A DNA stretch of 64,000 bases from Moniliella sp. 'wahieum' (Eukaryota; Basidiomycota; Moniliellomycetes; Moniliellales; Moniliellaceae). The notes beneath the pieces were generated by a model that saw only the letters and a list, made by a program, of their open reading frames with translations, made no database searches and was not told the origin of the DNA. This document shows positions 54,501 to 64,000 of the stretch, in pieces. The stretch is from NCBI GenBank assembly GCA_003971905.1, contig RSEE01000009.1:186001-250000 (forward strand), written 5' to 3'. A program made the position numbers and the translations under genes. The number at the start of each line of letters is the position of its first letter. Position 1 is the stretch's first letter.

Positions 54501-56684
54501 ATTGCGGTGGTGAGTTCAGGCGCATTGTCAGAGCGGACCGTCTGAAGGGGGCGGTCGGGATGTTGGCGATGCTCGCGCCGGATGAAGGCTTGAAGTTCGG
54601 CTGTGGCATCACCCTTGGACACCAGGGGTAGCGTCCAGGTATACCGCGTAAAGTCGTCGACAATGATAAGGGCGTAAGTATGACCCCGCCGCCTTGGCGG
54701 GATATGTCAAGGACGTCGAGGTGGAGGAGAGAGAAAGGGCGAATGGTTCGGATTGGGCGTCCAGTCGTGGCGTGGGGTGGGGCAGTGGCTCTGCTTAATG
54801 CGCATGGTGCACAGTGCCACGAGGACCGGACTAAAGCGATGTCGCCACTGTTGACCCGTTCGAATGCTGGGTCATCCGACGTGAGGGATGAAAGTTGATC
54901 TAGAGGTGCATGATTCCATCGGATGTGGGCGTTTTTCACCTTGACCAGGGTTGCATCAAGGTTGAGTAGCGAAGTGGCGCTGTTGGCTGTGGCTGTCGTA
55001 TTGGGCGCCAGAGTAAGGGAATAGCTTGAGTCGGCGGCGAGACGAAAAGGTTCGCCGTGTCGTCCGAGATAGAGACCATGGCCACCTGGAGGGATCCAGC
55101 TGCCAATGCCTGCGATAGATAGATGGTAAGCGCTGAGCAGGTTGGTCGGGAAGGTGGGGCAGTACAAGCTGCCGGGTAGGTGGATGCGGATAGGGGCTCC
55201 GTTCTGGGTTTGAATGTACATAGAGATGGTGCCAATGCCTTCAGTGTATGCGATCTGTCCGTTTGCCACTGCTATGGGCTCGCGGTGTGGACGAAGATTG
55301 ATAAACGCACTTCGTTCATTGAATACGGATGGTCTCGCACCTGAATCGTGTTGCGCAGGGAGGTTGGCTGGCTTGGGTGGTGTAGTGGCTGCCATAGGGG
55401 TTACTGCATGGGCAGATGAGGTGGTCTGGGCTGTCGTAGCCGGCCGGCTAAAGTGGCCGCCACGTTGGCCACCACGGTGACTTCCTCTGTACCCGCTGCC
55501 ACCTCGGCCTCGTCCGCGGCCTGTCACCGTACTGCTTGTTTGGCTGTGCGACGTGGCTTCCGAAGGGGCCGTACTGGAGGGAGCTGGGCTTGAACTGGAG
55601 GTACTGCCGTAGTTGGAGCCTTTGAGTTCGCTCACTGCTCGGCGCAATTCGGCGTAGCTGCTGTTACGATGGAGGTGCAACCACCCCTGATCAGTAACGC
55701 CTTTCCGTAGCATCTGTGCTAGACCAATCTCGTCCAGCTTGGACTTGGACGTCATCTCGTACTGGGTTACCGCCACAGTGAACTCATTCAGGTATTGGCG
55801 GCCCGACTTGGTGCCCATTTTGAGAGTGAGAACCTTTATGAGGATATCACAGATCTCAGTGTCTGAAACGGTGCCGTACAAATCACGCAGAGCATGATAG
55901 TATGCAGACCCTAGAGCCGGCGTGCCATCGCCGGTGATCTGCTGGACGACGTCGGAGTCTATCCACGGGAGTAGAATGTTGGCCAAGTGAGCGTCCAGTT
56001 CTGCGTTATACCCGTCCAGGGCCTTGCCCTGTTCCAGATGCTCACGCGCTCCAGGGATAATCTGGATACGAGGGAGGAAGATCCGGGTCCATAACCAAAA
56101 CGAGCTGTTGTTGTGGAAACGCTCGTGGTACGGCACGTTGCTGCGAGTGGCACTACGGAGGAGCTTGTCGGGAGTCAAAGCCCACGGGTTGTCGTCGACG
56201 GCCGGAGTTGACGATAAGGCACCTTCGTTCTTGCTAGCATTGGGTGGATTCTCACATGATAACATGACAATGGCTTCTGTGGTCGTCTTTTCGCTGTACC
56301 CAAGCTTGATACCAGTGTCCTGTAGCTGTTTGAGGGTGATGTGTTCGGGAAACAATTTGAACATGTTGCGAATGCGGTCGGCGAGGGTGGCGACGTCGTT
56401 CGCGGTGTTGTCGGGGCCCACGGGGGTGGGTTGAGGTGTAGGGGTAGATTCACGCGATGGTGTCAGCGGCGGGGAGGCGTGGTCAACTCCGACGGGAGTG
56501 GTGCTCTCTTCTGCTCCGGCAGTTGGTGAAGTAGGGGTTGAGGAGTTGAACCAAGACTCCTGAGTCTGAGAGCTCATGATGCTTGCCATTAGCTTACGCA
56601 GTTCGAGCAAGCGCTTGTGGATAGGGCCGGCAGCGGAGGACCGAAGAGTGTAAGAGTGGAAGGCTCAGGGCTGAGCGTCAAGAG

Positions 56685-56695
56685 GATTGTAACTC
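56685..56695 (-). other. Primer-binding-like site of the copia element
   Basis: GAGTTACAATC directly after the 5' LTR on the minus strand; the TRIM at 32329-32339 has GAGCTACAATC in the same place. Confidence 0.5.
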
Positions 56696-56912
56696 TGTAA
56701 GACCGGAGGAACCCAAGGGATTGGGTGAAGAACCTCTGGAAATGTAGAGCAATGCAATCGCGATGGTGGTGGTTAAGGTCTAAGCCTTGTGCCACACCTA
56801 GAGACAGGGGTTCAGACAAGCCTGAGTATACACGTGGAGGCTTCGGAGGACAAATCAGGGGTGAAGGGTGATGAGGCGCCTTGGCCTAAGTACGGGACCA
56901 CGGGTCCCAACA
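56696..56912 (-). repeat. Upstream (5') LTR of the copia element
   Basis: 217 bp, TG...CA ends, identical by eye to the copy at 51353-51569, flanked outside by GGTTG. Confidence 0.9.
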
Positions 56913-56917
56913 GGTTG

Positions 56918-57107
56918 CGGTAAAGCAGGATGCGGGTTGGTTGGATGAGTTTATCTCACGCCCAAATGGGGAGGTCGAGTTGGTTTCGCGCCCGCCAACG
57001 ACGAATATCGGTTTTCGTCGCTCCATGTTGCGGATTATATATTTGCCCCCTTGCGCTTGGTCCTGGCTAGCCTTGTGTTCCTGCTGGACCGTCTTGTGCT
57101 CTACTAG
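56918..57107 (+). CDS. Cut-off C-terminus of the interrupted membrane-protein gene
   Basis: Directly after the second GGTTG the host frame resumes in the same phase: VKQDAGWLDEFISRPNGEVE, LVSRPPTTNIGFRRSM. After a frame shift it ends in a hydrophobic helix ADYIFAPLRLVLASLVFLLD followed by RLVLY and TAG at 57105. That gives about 63 residues, including a last membrane helix, separated from the rest by 5.56 kb of retrotransposon. A stop so soon after the helix is typical of an ER membrane protein. Confidence 0.55.
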
Positions 57108-57241
57108 TTCGGTCTTCGCCCAGCGCAAGTGTCTTACCGTGATTGTAACGCAATACCCACGTGTGTGTGGCGTCCGACGTCCTACTCTGCGCCCTACAGT
57201 GGAGGGAGACGCAGCCGGTCGGTGTAGCAAATGTCCGAATG

Positions 57242-57274
57242 TTCAAGCTTCAAGGCTTCAAGCTTCAAGCTTCA
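57242..57274. repeat. CTTCAAG heptamer array
   Basis: Four near-perfect units of the AAGCTTC-type heptamer with two HindIII palindromes, in the HOM3 upstream region. Confidence 0.8.
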
Positions 57275-57534
57275 CTGGTGACGTCACCGGCCGGATCCAA
57301 ATGTGGGTCTGCTGTATGCAATTTTGCAACGACTGACTCGGGAGTAATAACGCCACCTTTGGATAAAGCACAGTTTGAGGTGCTAGGGTTAGCTGTGAAT
57401 CGCCAGACTTTTTTTTCCGCTCCACGAACTTCTCCGATGCGGACTTAGAGCGCTTAGCCTGCAAGGTTGTGAGGACAACTTGCGTCTCCTCGGAGCTCTC
57501 AGATCCAACCCCTTTGCCTGAACCCACCACCACC

Positions 57535-59370
57535 ATGCCCTCATCACCCCTTGCCACAAATCCGCCCTCATCCTGGATCGTGCAGAAGTACGGAGGAACA
57601 AGTGTTGGCAAATTCCTCCCCACGATCGTTAGGGACATCGTGCCGTCTTACCGTGCTTCACACCGTGTGGCCGTGGTCTGCTCAGCTCGCTCGGGCAAAA
57701 CCAAGGCACTCGGGACGACCAACTTGCTTCTCCAAGCTGCTCGCCAGGCCCTGGAAGAAGAAGACAACGACCCCCCCTCGCTTTCGGCCTCGTTTGCCTC
57801 GCTCGGATCTGTTCCCTCCACACCGGCACGCCGACCTTCGGCGCGTGGGCTGGAAACGCGTCTGTCACATCTAGCTAATGCCTCCCCCTCCCCCTCCCCT
57901 TCTAGGGGCGAATCATCCCCCGCGGTGAATGTGCCTGCATATCAGGCCACGGTCGACCGGATCCTTGAGGATCATCTTGAATCTGCAAGGGCCAACGTAA
58001 AGAACCCAGAGCTGCTCGCGCAGCTCGAGCAGGACCTTACGGAGGATTGCTCACGTCTGCGTGACTTTTTACTTGCTGCCCGTGTATGTTTTTTCACTTG
58101 TTCTGTCATTGACGGTCTTATTTCTGTTTGGGACACGAGCTGACGAGCGTGGTAGATCATTGAGGAGATTTCGCCCCGGACCAAGGATGTGATCATGGGC
58201 TTGGGCGAGCGGCTGTCCTGTCGCATCGTTTCATATGCGTTGCAAGACAGCGGTGTTCCCTCGACGCTCATCACGCTGGAAAACGTGATTGATCACCATT
58301 TCATGGAGGAGTCGGGTTTGGCCAGCAAAATTGAGGCGGCGGGGGGGAGGTGTTCTTGGATCACACGTTTTACTCCCGTCTCTCTGCGCGGTTGGGTGAG
58401 CTGCTGCGGGAGGTGCCACCGGGCCATGTTCCTGTTGTGACAGGGTACTTTGGCAATGTTCCAGGCTCAATTCTAGCCCAAGTGGGCAGAGGGTATACCG
58501 ATCTTTGTGCGGCTTTGTGCGCTGTGGGTGTGGGGGCCGAGGAACTTCAGATCTGGAAAGAGGTCGACGGTGTATTTACCGCGGACCCAAGGAAGGTGCC
58601 CTCGGCTCGTCTTATCCCCGCCATTTCGCCCGAAGAGGCAGCCGAGTTGACTTACTACGGATCGGAGGTCATCCATCCCTTCACCATGGAGCAGGCCATC
58701 CGAGAGGCCATCCGATCCGCATCAAGAATGTGGAAAACCCCAAGGGACAAGGGACGGTGATTGTGCCCACTCCGTCGCAGGACCATGGTGTGGATGGCCA
58801 TGTGACACAGCCTGCTACACCATTGGCCAGTGGTGCCGTTACCCCCACTCACGCTTTACCCCCTCCCTTCGAAGGAAAACAAGCGCAAACTCCTACGGCC
58901 GTTACGATCAAGGATGATGTTGTGGTCCTCAACGTGCACTCTAACCGTAAGACCATCTCGCACGACTTTTTCGCCCGCATCTTTTCGGTTCTCAATCGGT
59001 ACGGCGTCGTGGTCGACCTGATTGCCACCTCAGAAGTTCACGTCTCCATGGCTATCTCGGGCACGACGCGCCACCTTAACCGGGTCAAGGCGGATCTTTC
59101 CCGATTGGGAATGTGTCGGTGATCCGGGACATGGCATCGTATCCCTTGTTGGCAAGGAATGCCGAGCGCCATCGGTGTGGCAGGCAAGATGTTCACCACC
59201 CTCGCCGAAGGCAACATTAACATTGAGCTCATCTCCCAAGGTGCTTCCGAGATCTCGATCTCAACGGCCATCCACCGCAGAGTGCGCTCAAAGCGGTCAA
59301 TCTGATCCACTCCGCAGTACTAGAGGTTGATCCACCGGAAGCCGAGACGTCCGGGCGATCTGTCTTCTAA
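57535..59370 (+). CDS. HOM3: Aspartate kinase
   Basis: First enzyme of the threonine/methionine branch: phosphorylates L-aspartate with ATP in the cytosol. Start MPSSPLATNPPSSWIVQKYG (ATG at 57535) runs straight into the nucleotide-binding KYGGTSVGKF box, then VAVVCSARSGKTKALGTTNL. A Ser/Pro-rich insert of about 60 residues follows. A clean 72-bp intron (58084-58155) precedes IIEEISPRTKDVIMGLGERL, then LITLENVIDHHFMEE, VPVVTGYFGNVPGSILAQVG and RGYTDLCAALCAVGV, then WKEVDGVFTADPRKVPSARL and ISPEEAAELTYYGSEVIHPF. The regulatory ACT domains follow: VVLNVHSNRKTISHDFFARI, VVVDLIATSEVHVSMAISGT, and VAGKMFTTLAEGNINIELIS, where threonine feedback acts in fungi. Stop TAA at 59368. Frame shifts lie near 58355, 58710, 59120 and 59260. 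Confidence 0.92.
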
Positions 59371-61108
59371 ACTAAAACATACCCTCTCTTGAGGCCATGG
59401 TGCTTGACAGCAATAATTAATGACGATGATTCTCTCCAGCTCTGGATGAGCACATTTATGCATCGTTCACACCGGCGAAGAACGCTAAGCGGTAATTTGT
59501 TGCGACGGTTCGGACTAGTGACTAGCGCCGGAAGCTTCGCCCTTCACCAGTCTCGCAGCCATTCCAGTCTCAGGGCTCCAGCCCTCAGTGCCTCAGCCTC
59601 ACTACCATCTATAAGACTCCGTGGACTCCGAAGGGTGTTGTGAGATGCGCGTGGCCGCAGCATAAGCCAGCCACTGGTAGCCTTTCCTCTTTTTATGGCT
59701 CTCCGTCCCAGTGCTTATTATCACCAAAACGTCTCTCTTTCCTCGCCTGCAATCGATCACCTACAATATACGCTACTGTCCTATACCAACAGCTTCACCA
59801 TCGACACAGGTTAAATGATGTTCTGTACGGATGAGGCTCGTGGCTGTTATTTCGCTAGCCCTTCATGGAACGCATGAAACAGACTGTGAAAGTGGCGAAG
59901 AAGACGACGGTGCAAATGAATCATCGAGAACCGGCCAAATATACTGAGGTACAGGGGGTGGATAGCCAACGGCAGAGTGTGGGGGGTCATTTTTCGAAAG
60001 GATTGCAAGCCTGCGGATAATAGTACTAGAGGTTCTTCCGACCCTTAGCCCTCTCCAGGTCAAGGACCACCTGAGGGCCTACGTGATGTTTGCACGTCAG
60101 CTAAGAATTGATGAGAGCGCGAGCAAGAGCGAGCACCCGCGAGTGAGCGCGAGCGAGGCCACGATACCACAGGAGCACTGGGCCGCAGACAAAATATCAC
60201 AATCCGCCGTGGCGTTTTATTGCTGCCTACTAAGTACTACCATGATGCAGTTACAGTTGCTGTTACGCCTTAGTCCACCTGCTGTACCGTACCGATCAAC
60301 ACGGCCGGGCGGGGAACAGGATCGTCTTTGCGGCAGCGCACACCAATGCATTTACCACTCGCTCCTTTCCTCTGTGGAAACAGGGCCTCGTCAGAGTAAT
60401 GGCTCTCTCGGGTAAAAGGTGAGCTCACTCTGTTTTTAGAAAAAGGGGGGGTGGGTTTGTGTAACGATAACTACTAAAAAGAATATGCATTTATGTGCAA
60501 CTCCGATCGAGAAGAAGCAGCGACATTGACGGATCACACACATTCCCACAGGATGTGGGTATGATCCTTGCTCTAGATCTTCCTTGCCCCCTTTGTGTCT
60601 CTTTCCCCTCATCACGCGTGGTCTACCGTGTGATAGCTTCTCCTTCTCCTCTGGTATATAAGGCGCCATTCCATGCAGCCTGAATGAATACCTGTCGGCA
60701 TCCGAAGCAATCTCCCTCCCACAGACATCCAACACAGGATGTGGTGTGACAGATAGTCAGGGACGTTGATCAAAAGTTTGCATTTCGCCCTTCCACCCAG
60801 AATGGTACATAGGCGGATAATACATATATGCCACGTTGTGCATGATGGGGGGTGCAGATTCATGTTGGAGATGCAGCGTTCTGTTGGGTAGGTCGTTTTG
60901 CATCCTTTGACAGTCGATATGATCGAGATGATCGGCGCACACAGTTTTAGTACCCACAGTGTCGCCTTCGCCATTCCAGGGGGAGCACAAGCATATAAAT
61001 AACCACAGGCTGTACCCACAAGCATTTAGTACCCCAACTAAATTTTTCCCTTCACTCCTCCCCCACACACTGCACAGTAAAATATCTCAATCCAGTGTCT
61101 ATTCCGCT
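59371..61108. other. Intergenic region
   Basis: No gene supported. GACTAGTGACTAGCG lies at 59514-59528 and a GAGCGCGAGCAAGAGCGAG run at 60114-60155. The promoter of the next secreted gene, with TATAAATA at 60994-61001, is at the right end. Confidence 0.45.
60994..61001 (+). promoter_or_regulatory. TATA box of the secreted Ala/Ser-rich protein gene
   Basis: TATAAATA 115 bp upstream of the ATG at 61109, with a CT-rich leader (CCCTTCACTCCTCCCC) between. Confidence 0.6.
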
Positions 61109-62013
61109 ATGCGTTTCACCTCACTTTCTTTGTGTCTTCTTGCCATCGCGTTGGCCGCGAGTACGTTCAAACGCCTTTTCTTGATCAACCCGAACGAGAA
61201 TCAAGAAGCTGATATTGGTTCAAACAACAGAGGCCCAGCTGGATTATGAAGATCCGCTTCTGGCAGCCGCCCAAGGGGCGAGCTCGGCCGTGGCTGCCGC
61301 CACCACCGTTCTTCCTCGCCAACACAATTGGTTCCACGGTGTAGGCCAGCCGCTCCACCGTCGACATGGGAGCAAGATTGGGGTACAAGTGCCATCCCCT
61401 CCTCTTGCGCGTGATGGATTCCAAGCCGGAGGAAGCGTCAGTGCCAGCTTCCCTTCCATCTCGCAATTAACGTCGCAGATTCTGCAGCAGCTGCCCAAGT
61501 CACCCTCTCTTGATGATATCTCTTCTGCACTGCAGAAGACACTGAGTAACTTTGAGGGAATTGCTCCTCAGCCGGGCGAGATCATATTTTCGGTTCAACC
61601 CGTTGTGAGCCAGGCAGGTCAGAACGCTTCCCTGCCCAGGTTACATCCATTGTTCAGCAGGCCATCACTTCCCTTCCGTCAGATGTTGCTTCCAAGTTCC
61701 CCCTTCCGTCACTGAGTCTGGCCAAGCGGGACTTGAAGGCGTCCTTCTCTTTCTCCGCGAGCGGGGATTTCTCTCTGCCCACCCAGGTGCTTTCCATGGC
61801 AGAAGGCATCTCTTCGTTGGGAACCGAAGCTGCTGCTGCTCCTACCCAGGCCGCTTCGTCCGTTGCGGATGTCCTGTCTTCTCAGCTGGGCAAGCTTCCT
61901 GCCCCTTCAGTTGTGGCCTCCGTCGAGGAGAGATCATGCCCAAGATCTCGGTTTCGGCGCTTTCCCCCAATCAGATTCTCTCGGCCGCTTCAGCCGTCGT
62001 ACCTCAAGCTTGA
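61109..62013 (+). CDS. Secreted Ala/Ser-rich protein, function unknown
   Basis: Exon 1 encodes a signal peptide MRFTSLSLCLLAIALAA. A 70-bp intron (61161-61230, GTACGT...CAACAG) joins AQLDYEDPLLAAAQGASSAV, AAATTVLPRQHNWFHGVG and SFPSISQLTSQILQQLPKSP. The later half has KFPLPSLSLAKRDLKASFSF, a Lys-Arg that would suit Kex2 cleavage, then repeated short helices such as LSMAEGISSLGTEAAAAPTQ and ASSVADVLSSQLGKLP, ending ILSAASAVVPQA with TGA at 62011. Amphipathic Ala/Ser/Gln repeats suggest a cell-surface or surface-active protein, but no family is recognised. Frame shifts near 61620 and 61925. The stop codon falls in an AAGCTTGAGGCTTGAAG word. Confidence 0.65.
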
Positions 62014-63515
62014 GGCTTGAAGTTTGATCATCTTTTCATCTATTTTCTCCCCTCTGTTTTCTTTCCATTTTTCGTCTACGAGAAGTACCACTCTGTGAGA
62101 GGGTAGTGCTGTGGTTTCCCTGCACAGTTCTCAAGTTGGTTGTTGATGTTCGCCTAACTGTCGGCTCAAAGGGTTCTGGTCGCAGGCTGATGTACACCCT
62201 CTATTACTCTTACTCGCTCCATCTCCTGCCTCTCTCTTCTGTCTCCTTTCCGTCAGACAGGGTTGCGGCACCCTCTTTTGCCTTAACGCCTTGTTTTGAA
62301 GGCTACTTCGCAGCTGACCTTGTACGATCCTCTCCGTCGAGTGATCTCAAAACATTGCACTCCACCACTCTCCTACTGTTGTTTCCCACGTCTTTTCATT
62401 GATCCAATTTAAAAGCATATCAGGAGTACGCATACCGGCCGTAGGCCCGGGTGGTCCTCTAGTACTCTCATATCTCCACACGCGAGCTCCACGTCCACCT
62501 ACTAGTATGATAGGTTTGTGGTTTGTGTGGTGTTAATTCAATGTGGCGAGAGAAAGAAGCTGGTGCCACGGGATCTGTGCGCATTTGAGATGTGGCTGGT
62601 GGCATGTGCCGACCCTCAGCAACCACATGGAGCAGGGACTTCGTTGGACGTTGACGATAAAACCAGCTTGGGACGCAATTAAGTTGACATTCGTTGGGCG
62701 AGTTGTGGATGCTTTGGGGGTCAGCTATATCGACAGTTAGATGTTACAACCCGCTTCATGCTAGCGTCAGGCCTCGGGCTCAGGCTGTGGCCTCGGGCTG
62801 AGGTCGGCTGCGCACTCGGATGCAGCTGACGCTTCAAAAGCTTCAAGCTTCAAGAGCTTCAAGGCTCTTGAAGCTTCAAGTGTCAGATGTGACATGTGAC
62901 ATGCCCCATGTGACATGCCATTTGTCACTAGGTCGCAGGCGAGCTCAGCCTCATCGGCCTCGCGCCTGAGCCTCAGGCGGTATAGGGTACCCTGTTGGAT
63001 CGGCCGGATGCAGCACACTGCCCCCAGGCGAGGTGCTTCTTGCGGGCGCCTGCCTGCGTGCTTTACGCCGGGCCTCCCACTTCAAGCTCCAAGCTTCATC
63101 GATCATCTCACAGCCCCCCTGGGGGTGGCTCTGTACACTCCGCGCACACTCAGTACTCACGGCAGCACTGCGCTGAGTTGAGCGCGCTGAGCGCAACATG
63201 CGACACTCGGCCTTAGCGCTTAGCGCCCTTGACTTCGCAGCAGCCTTGCCGGAGCGCAGTCACTAGTCAGCTAGTCAGACGCCAAGAAGGCTTGGCGCTA
63301 CCCCGCGATGCTGATGAGCACACGTGACGCGTGCCGAGGGCTTTTCCACAGCACTGAGCGCGGGACACATTATGGCCGCTGCAGAGACCAACCGGGGTCC
63401 GTCATCGATCCGTCATCCGTCATCGAACCATAAACACTTTAACCCCTTCTTCGCCAGACCTTGCCCGCCCAGTCACTGTCGCCTCGTTTCCCCCCCGCCA
63501 ACTAGGGCAGAGAAG
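62014..63515. other. Intergenic region dense in self-complementary words
   Basis: No gene supported. 62830-62880 is an AAGCTTCAAG array containing a perfect 13-bp hairpin; 62884-62931 is GTGACATGTGACATG words; 63145-63235 holds CAGTACTCA, GAGTTGAGCGCGCTGAGCGC and TTAGCGCTTAGCGC; 63262-63281 holds CACTAGTCAGCTAGTCAG. Confidence 0.5.
62845..62876. repeat. Perfect hairpin built from AAGCTTCAAG words
   Basis: AAGCTTCAAGAGC, loop TTCAAG, then GCTCTTGAAGCTT: 13-bp arms, no mismatch. Confidence 0.85.
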
Positions 63516-64000
63516 ATGCGTCTGTCGATTCCACTGGTCGCAGTCAGCCTCGCTGCAGCGGCAACCCGTGCCCAACCCGTCCAGCATGTCTCGCTTGCCC
63601 GGCAGAGCGGGGCTGACCCTCTGGACCCAGCTAGCTACTTGGCCACCAAGTTCAAAAACGGCGATGCCCCCCCCGGCGCCCGCCCAGGCGACGCCGCAGG
63701 CAAACCGTCATTCTTCAAGGCCAGGACGCAGCGCAAAACTCCCAAACAGACTGGTGCAGTAACACCATCTTTATTGGTTCGCCTCAGGTGGGCGGGAGCC
63801 AGACCACGGGCTGGACCGAGCTTCCCCAACTGCTCGGCTTTGACCTCAAGCGTGATCTCTACGTAGGCGACGCCAACCAGGGCGGCATCCTTCCCTACTA
63901 TGTCGAGACGGGGAAAGATCCAACCAAGATCAAACGCGTCGTTATCATCCAGCCCGGCAAGCCCCGTGATAGTTGGAAGTACGCCAGCCTGGCCCGCAAC
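63516..64000 (+). CDS. Secreted protein, possible alpha/beta-hydrolase, 3' partial
   Basis: Start MRLSIPLVAVSLAAAATRAQ is a signal peptide, followed by PVQHVSLARQSGADPLDPAS and YLATKFKNGDAPPGARPGD. After one frame shift near 63720 it continues NSQTDWCSNTIFIGSPQVGG, WTELPQLLGFDLKRDLYVGD, GGILPYYVETGKDPTKIKR and VVIIQPGKPRDSWKYASLAR, running off the window. The strand-like VVIIQPGKPRDSW after a charged KIKR resembles the first core strand of secreted alpha/beta hydrolases, but no catalytic residue is inside the window, so the enzyme class is a guess. Confidence 0.5.

Larger units (their letters stand above)
51353..56912 (-). mobile_element. Ty1/copia LTR retrotransposon, young, nearly whole
   Basis: 5,560-bp element of the Pseudoviridae (Ty1/copia) type on the minus strand, with two 217-bp LTRs that read identical and a 5-bp target duplication GGTTG (51348-51352 and 56913-56917). 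Parts in coding order: a Gag region with an RG-rich stretch (about 56.6-55.4 kb), a protease-like region, integrase (about 54.9-54.0 kb), reverse transcriptase with HTDDFLVACR (about 53.2-52.4 kb) and RNase H with HTDASFASD (about 52.1-51.6 kb). The order integrase before reverse transcriptase defines copia against gypsy. The reading frames look close to whole, with about one break. The identical LTRs point to a very recent insertion. It sits antisense inside the coding end of a host membrane-protein gene. Confidence 0.93.

Noticed and set aside
1-64000. CRISPR arrays, telomeric repeats, rRNA genes
   Set aside because: No regularly spaced direct repeats with unique spacers, no TTAGGG arrays and no rRNA-like sequence seen; not expected in this kind of fungal segment except telomeres or rDNA.

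Overview
The window looks like a nuclear chromosome segment of a basidiomycete fungus, most likely a smut-lineage (Ustilaginomycotina-type) genome. The reasons are few short introns per gene (about 47-95 bp, with GTACGT/GTATGT/GTAAGC donors and CTAAC/CTGAC branch sites), GC-rich coding sequence, and a fungal gene set that includes a UVE1 endonuclease, a DH-PH-FYVE RhoGEF, a GPR1/FUN34 transporter and a B56 phosphatase subunit. The subphylum is an inference.

Layout, left to right. 1-10.1 kb: an aromatic/2-aminoadipate aminotransferase (+, 5' cut by the window edge), then five minus-strand genes: eIF4B, a small secreted protein, the SURF4/Erv29 cargo receptor, the Sar1 exchange factor Sec12 and a probable complex I membrane subunit. 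10.1-12.7 kb: gene-poor. 12.7-31.9 kb: dense and mostly housekeeping. It holds Lag1 ceramide synthase, a head-to-head pair of mitoribosomal proteins (mL53 and bL35m), the TRAPP subunit Trs85, an ER lysophospholipid acyltransferase, a SIZ/PIAS SUMO ligase, a quinone-oxidoreductase-like enzyme, PP2A-B56, a three-exon metallothionein-like peptide that is easy to miss, the ERAD factor Hrd3 and a hypothetical protein. 32-33.5 kb: a small non-coding LTR element (TRIM). 35.4-41.8 kb: an acetate-transporter family protein, a DHA1 drug:H+ antiporter and UVE1. 41.8-45.2 kb: gene-free and rich in short repeat words. 45.2-59.4 kb: an FGD-type RhoGEF, an unrecognised membrane protein gene split by a young Ty1/copia element, and aspartate kinase Hom3. 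59.4-64 kb: a secreted Ala/Ser-rich protein and the start of another secreted protein.

Several genes act in the same compartment: Sec12 and Erv29 (COPII budding and cargo), Trs85, Lag1, the acyltransferase and Hrd3 (ERAD). Only ERV29-SEC12 are direct neighbours, so shared control is unproven.

Two cautions apply to the whole window. First, most host genes show one or more single-base frame disruptions while the protein homology continues in the next frame. This fits indel error in a draft assembly better than mass gene decay, so CDS spans are given as outer limits and not as clean exon lists. Second, intergenic DNA is unusually rich in a small vocabulary of self-complementary short words (AAGCTTGAAG, TGACTAGTGAC, CTCAGCGC, GTGACATGTGAC, GATCGATGATTAAT). 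Those words are the most unusual genome-scale signal here; the hidden metallothionein and the two young LTR elements are the most concrete discoveries.
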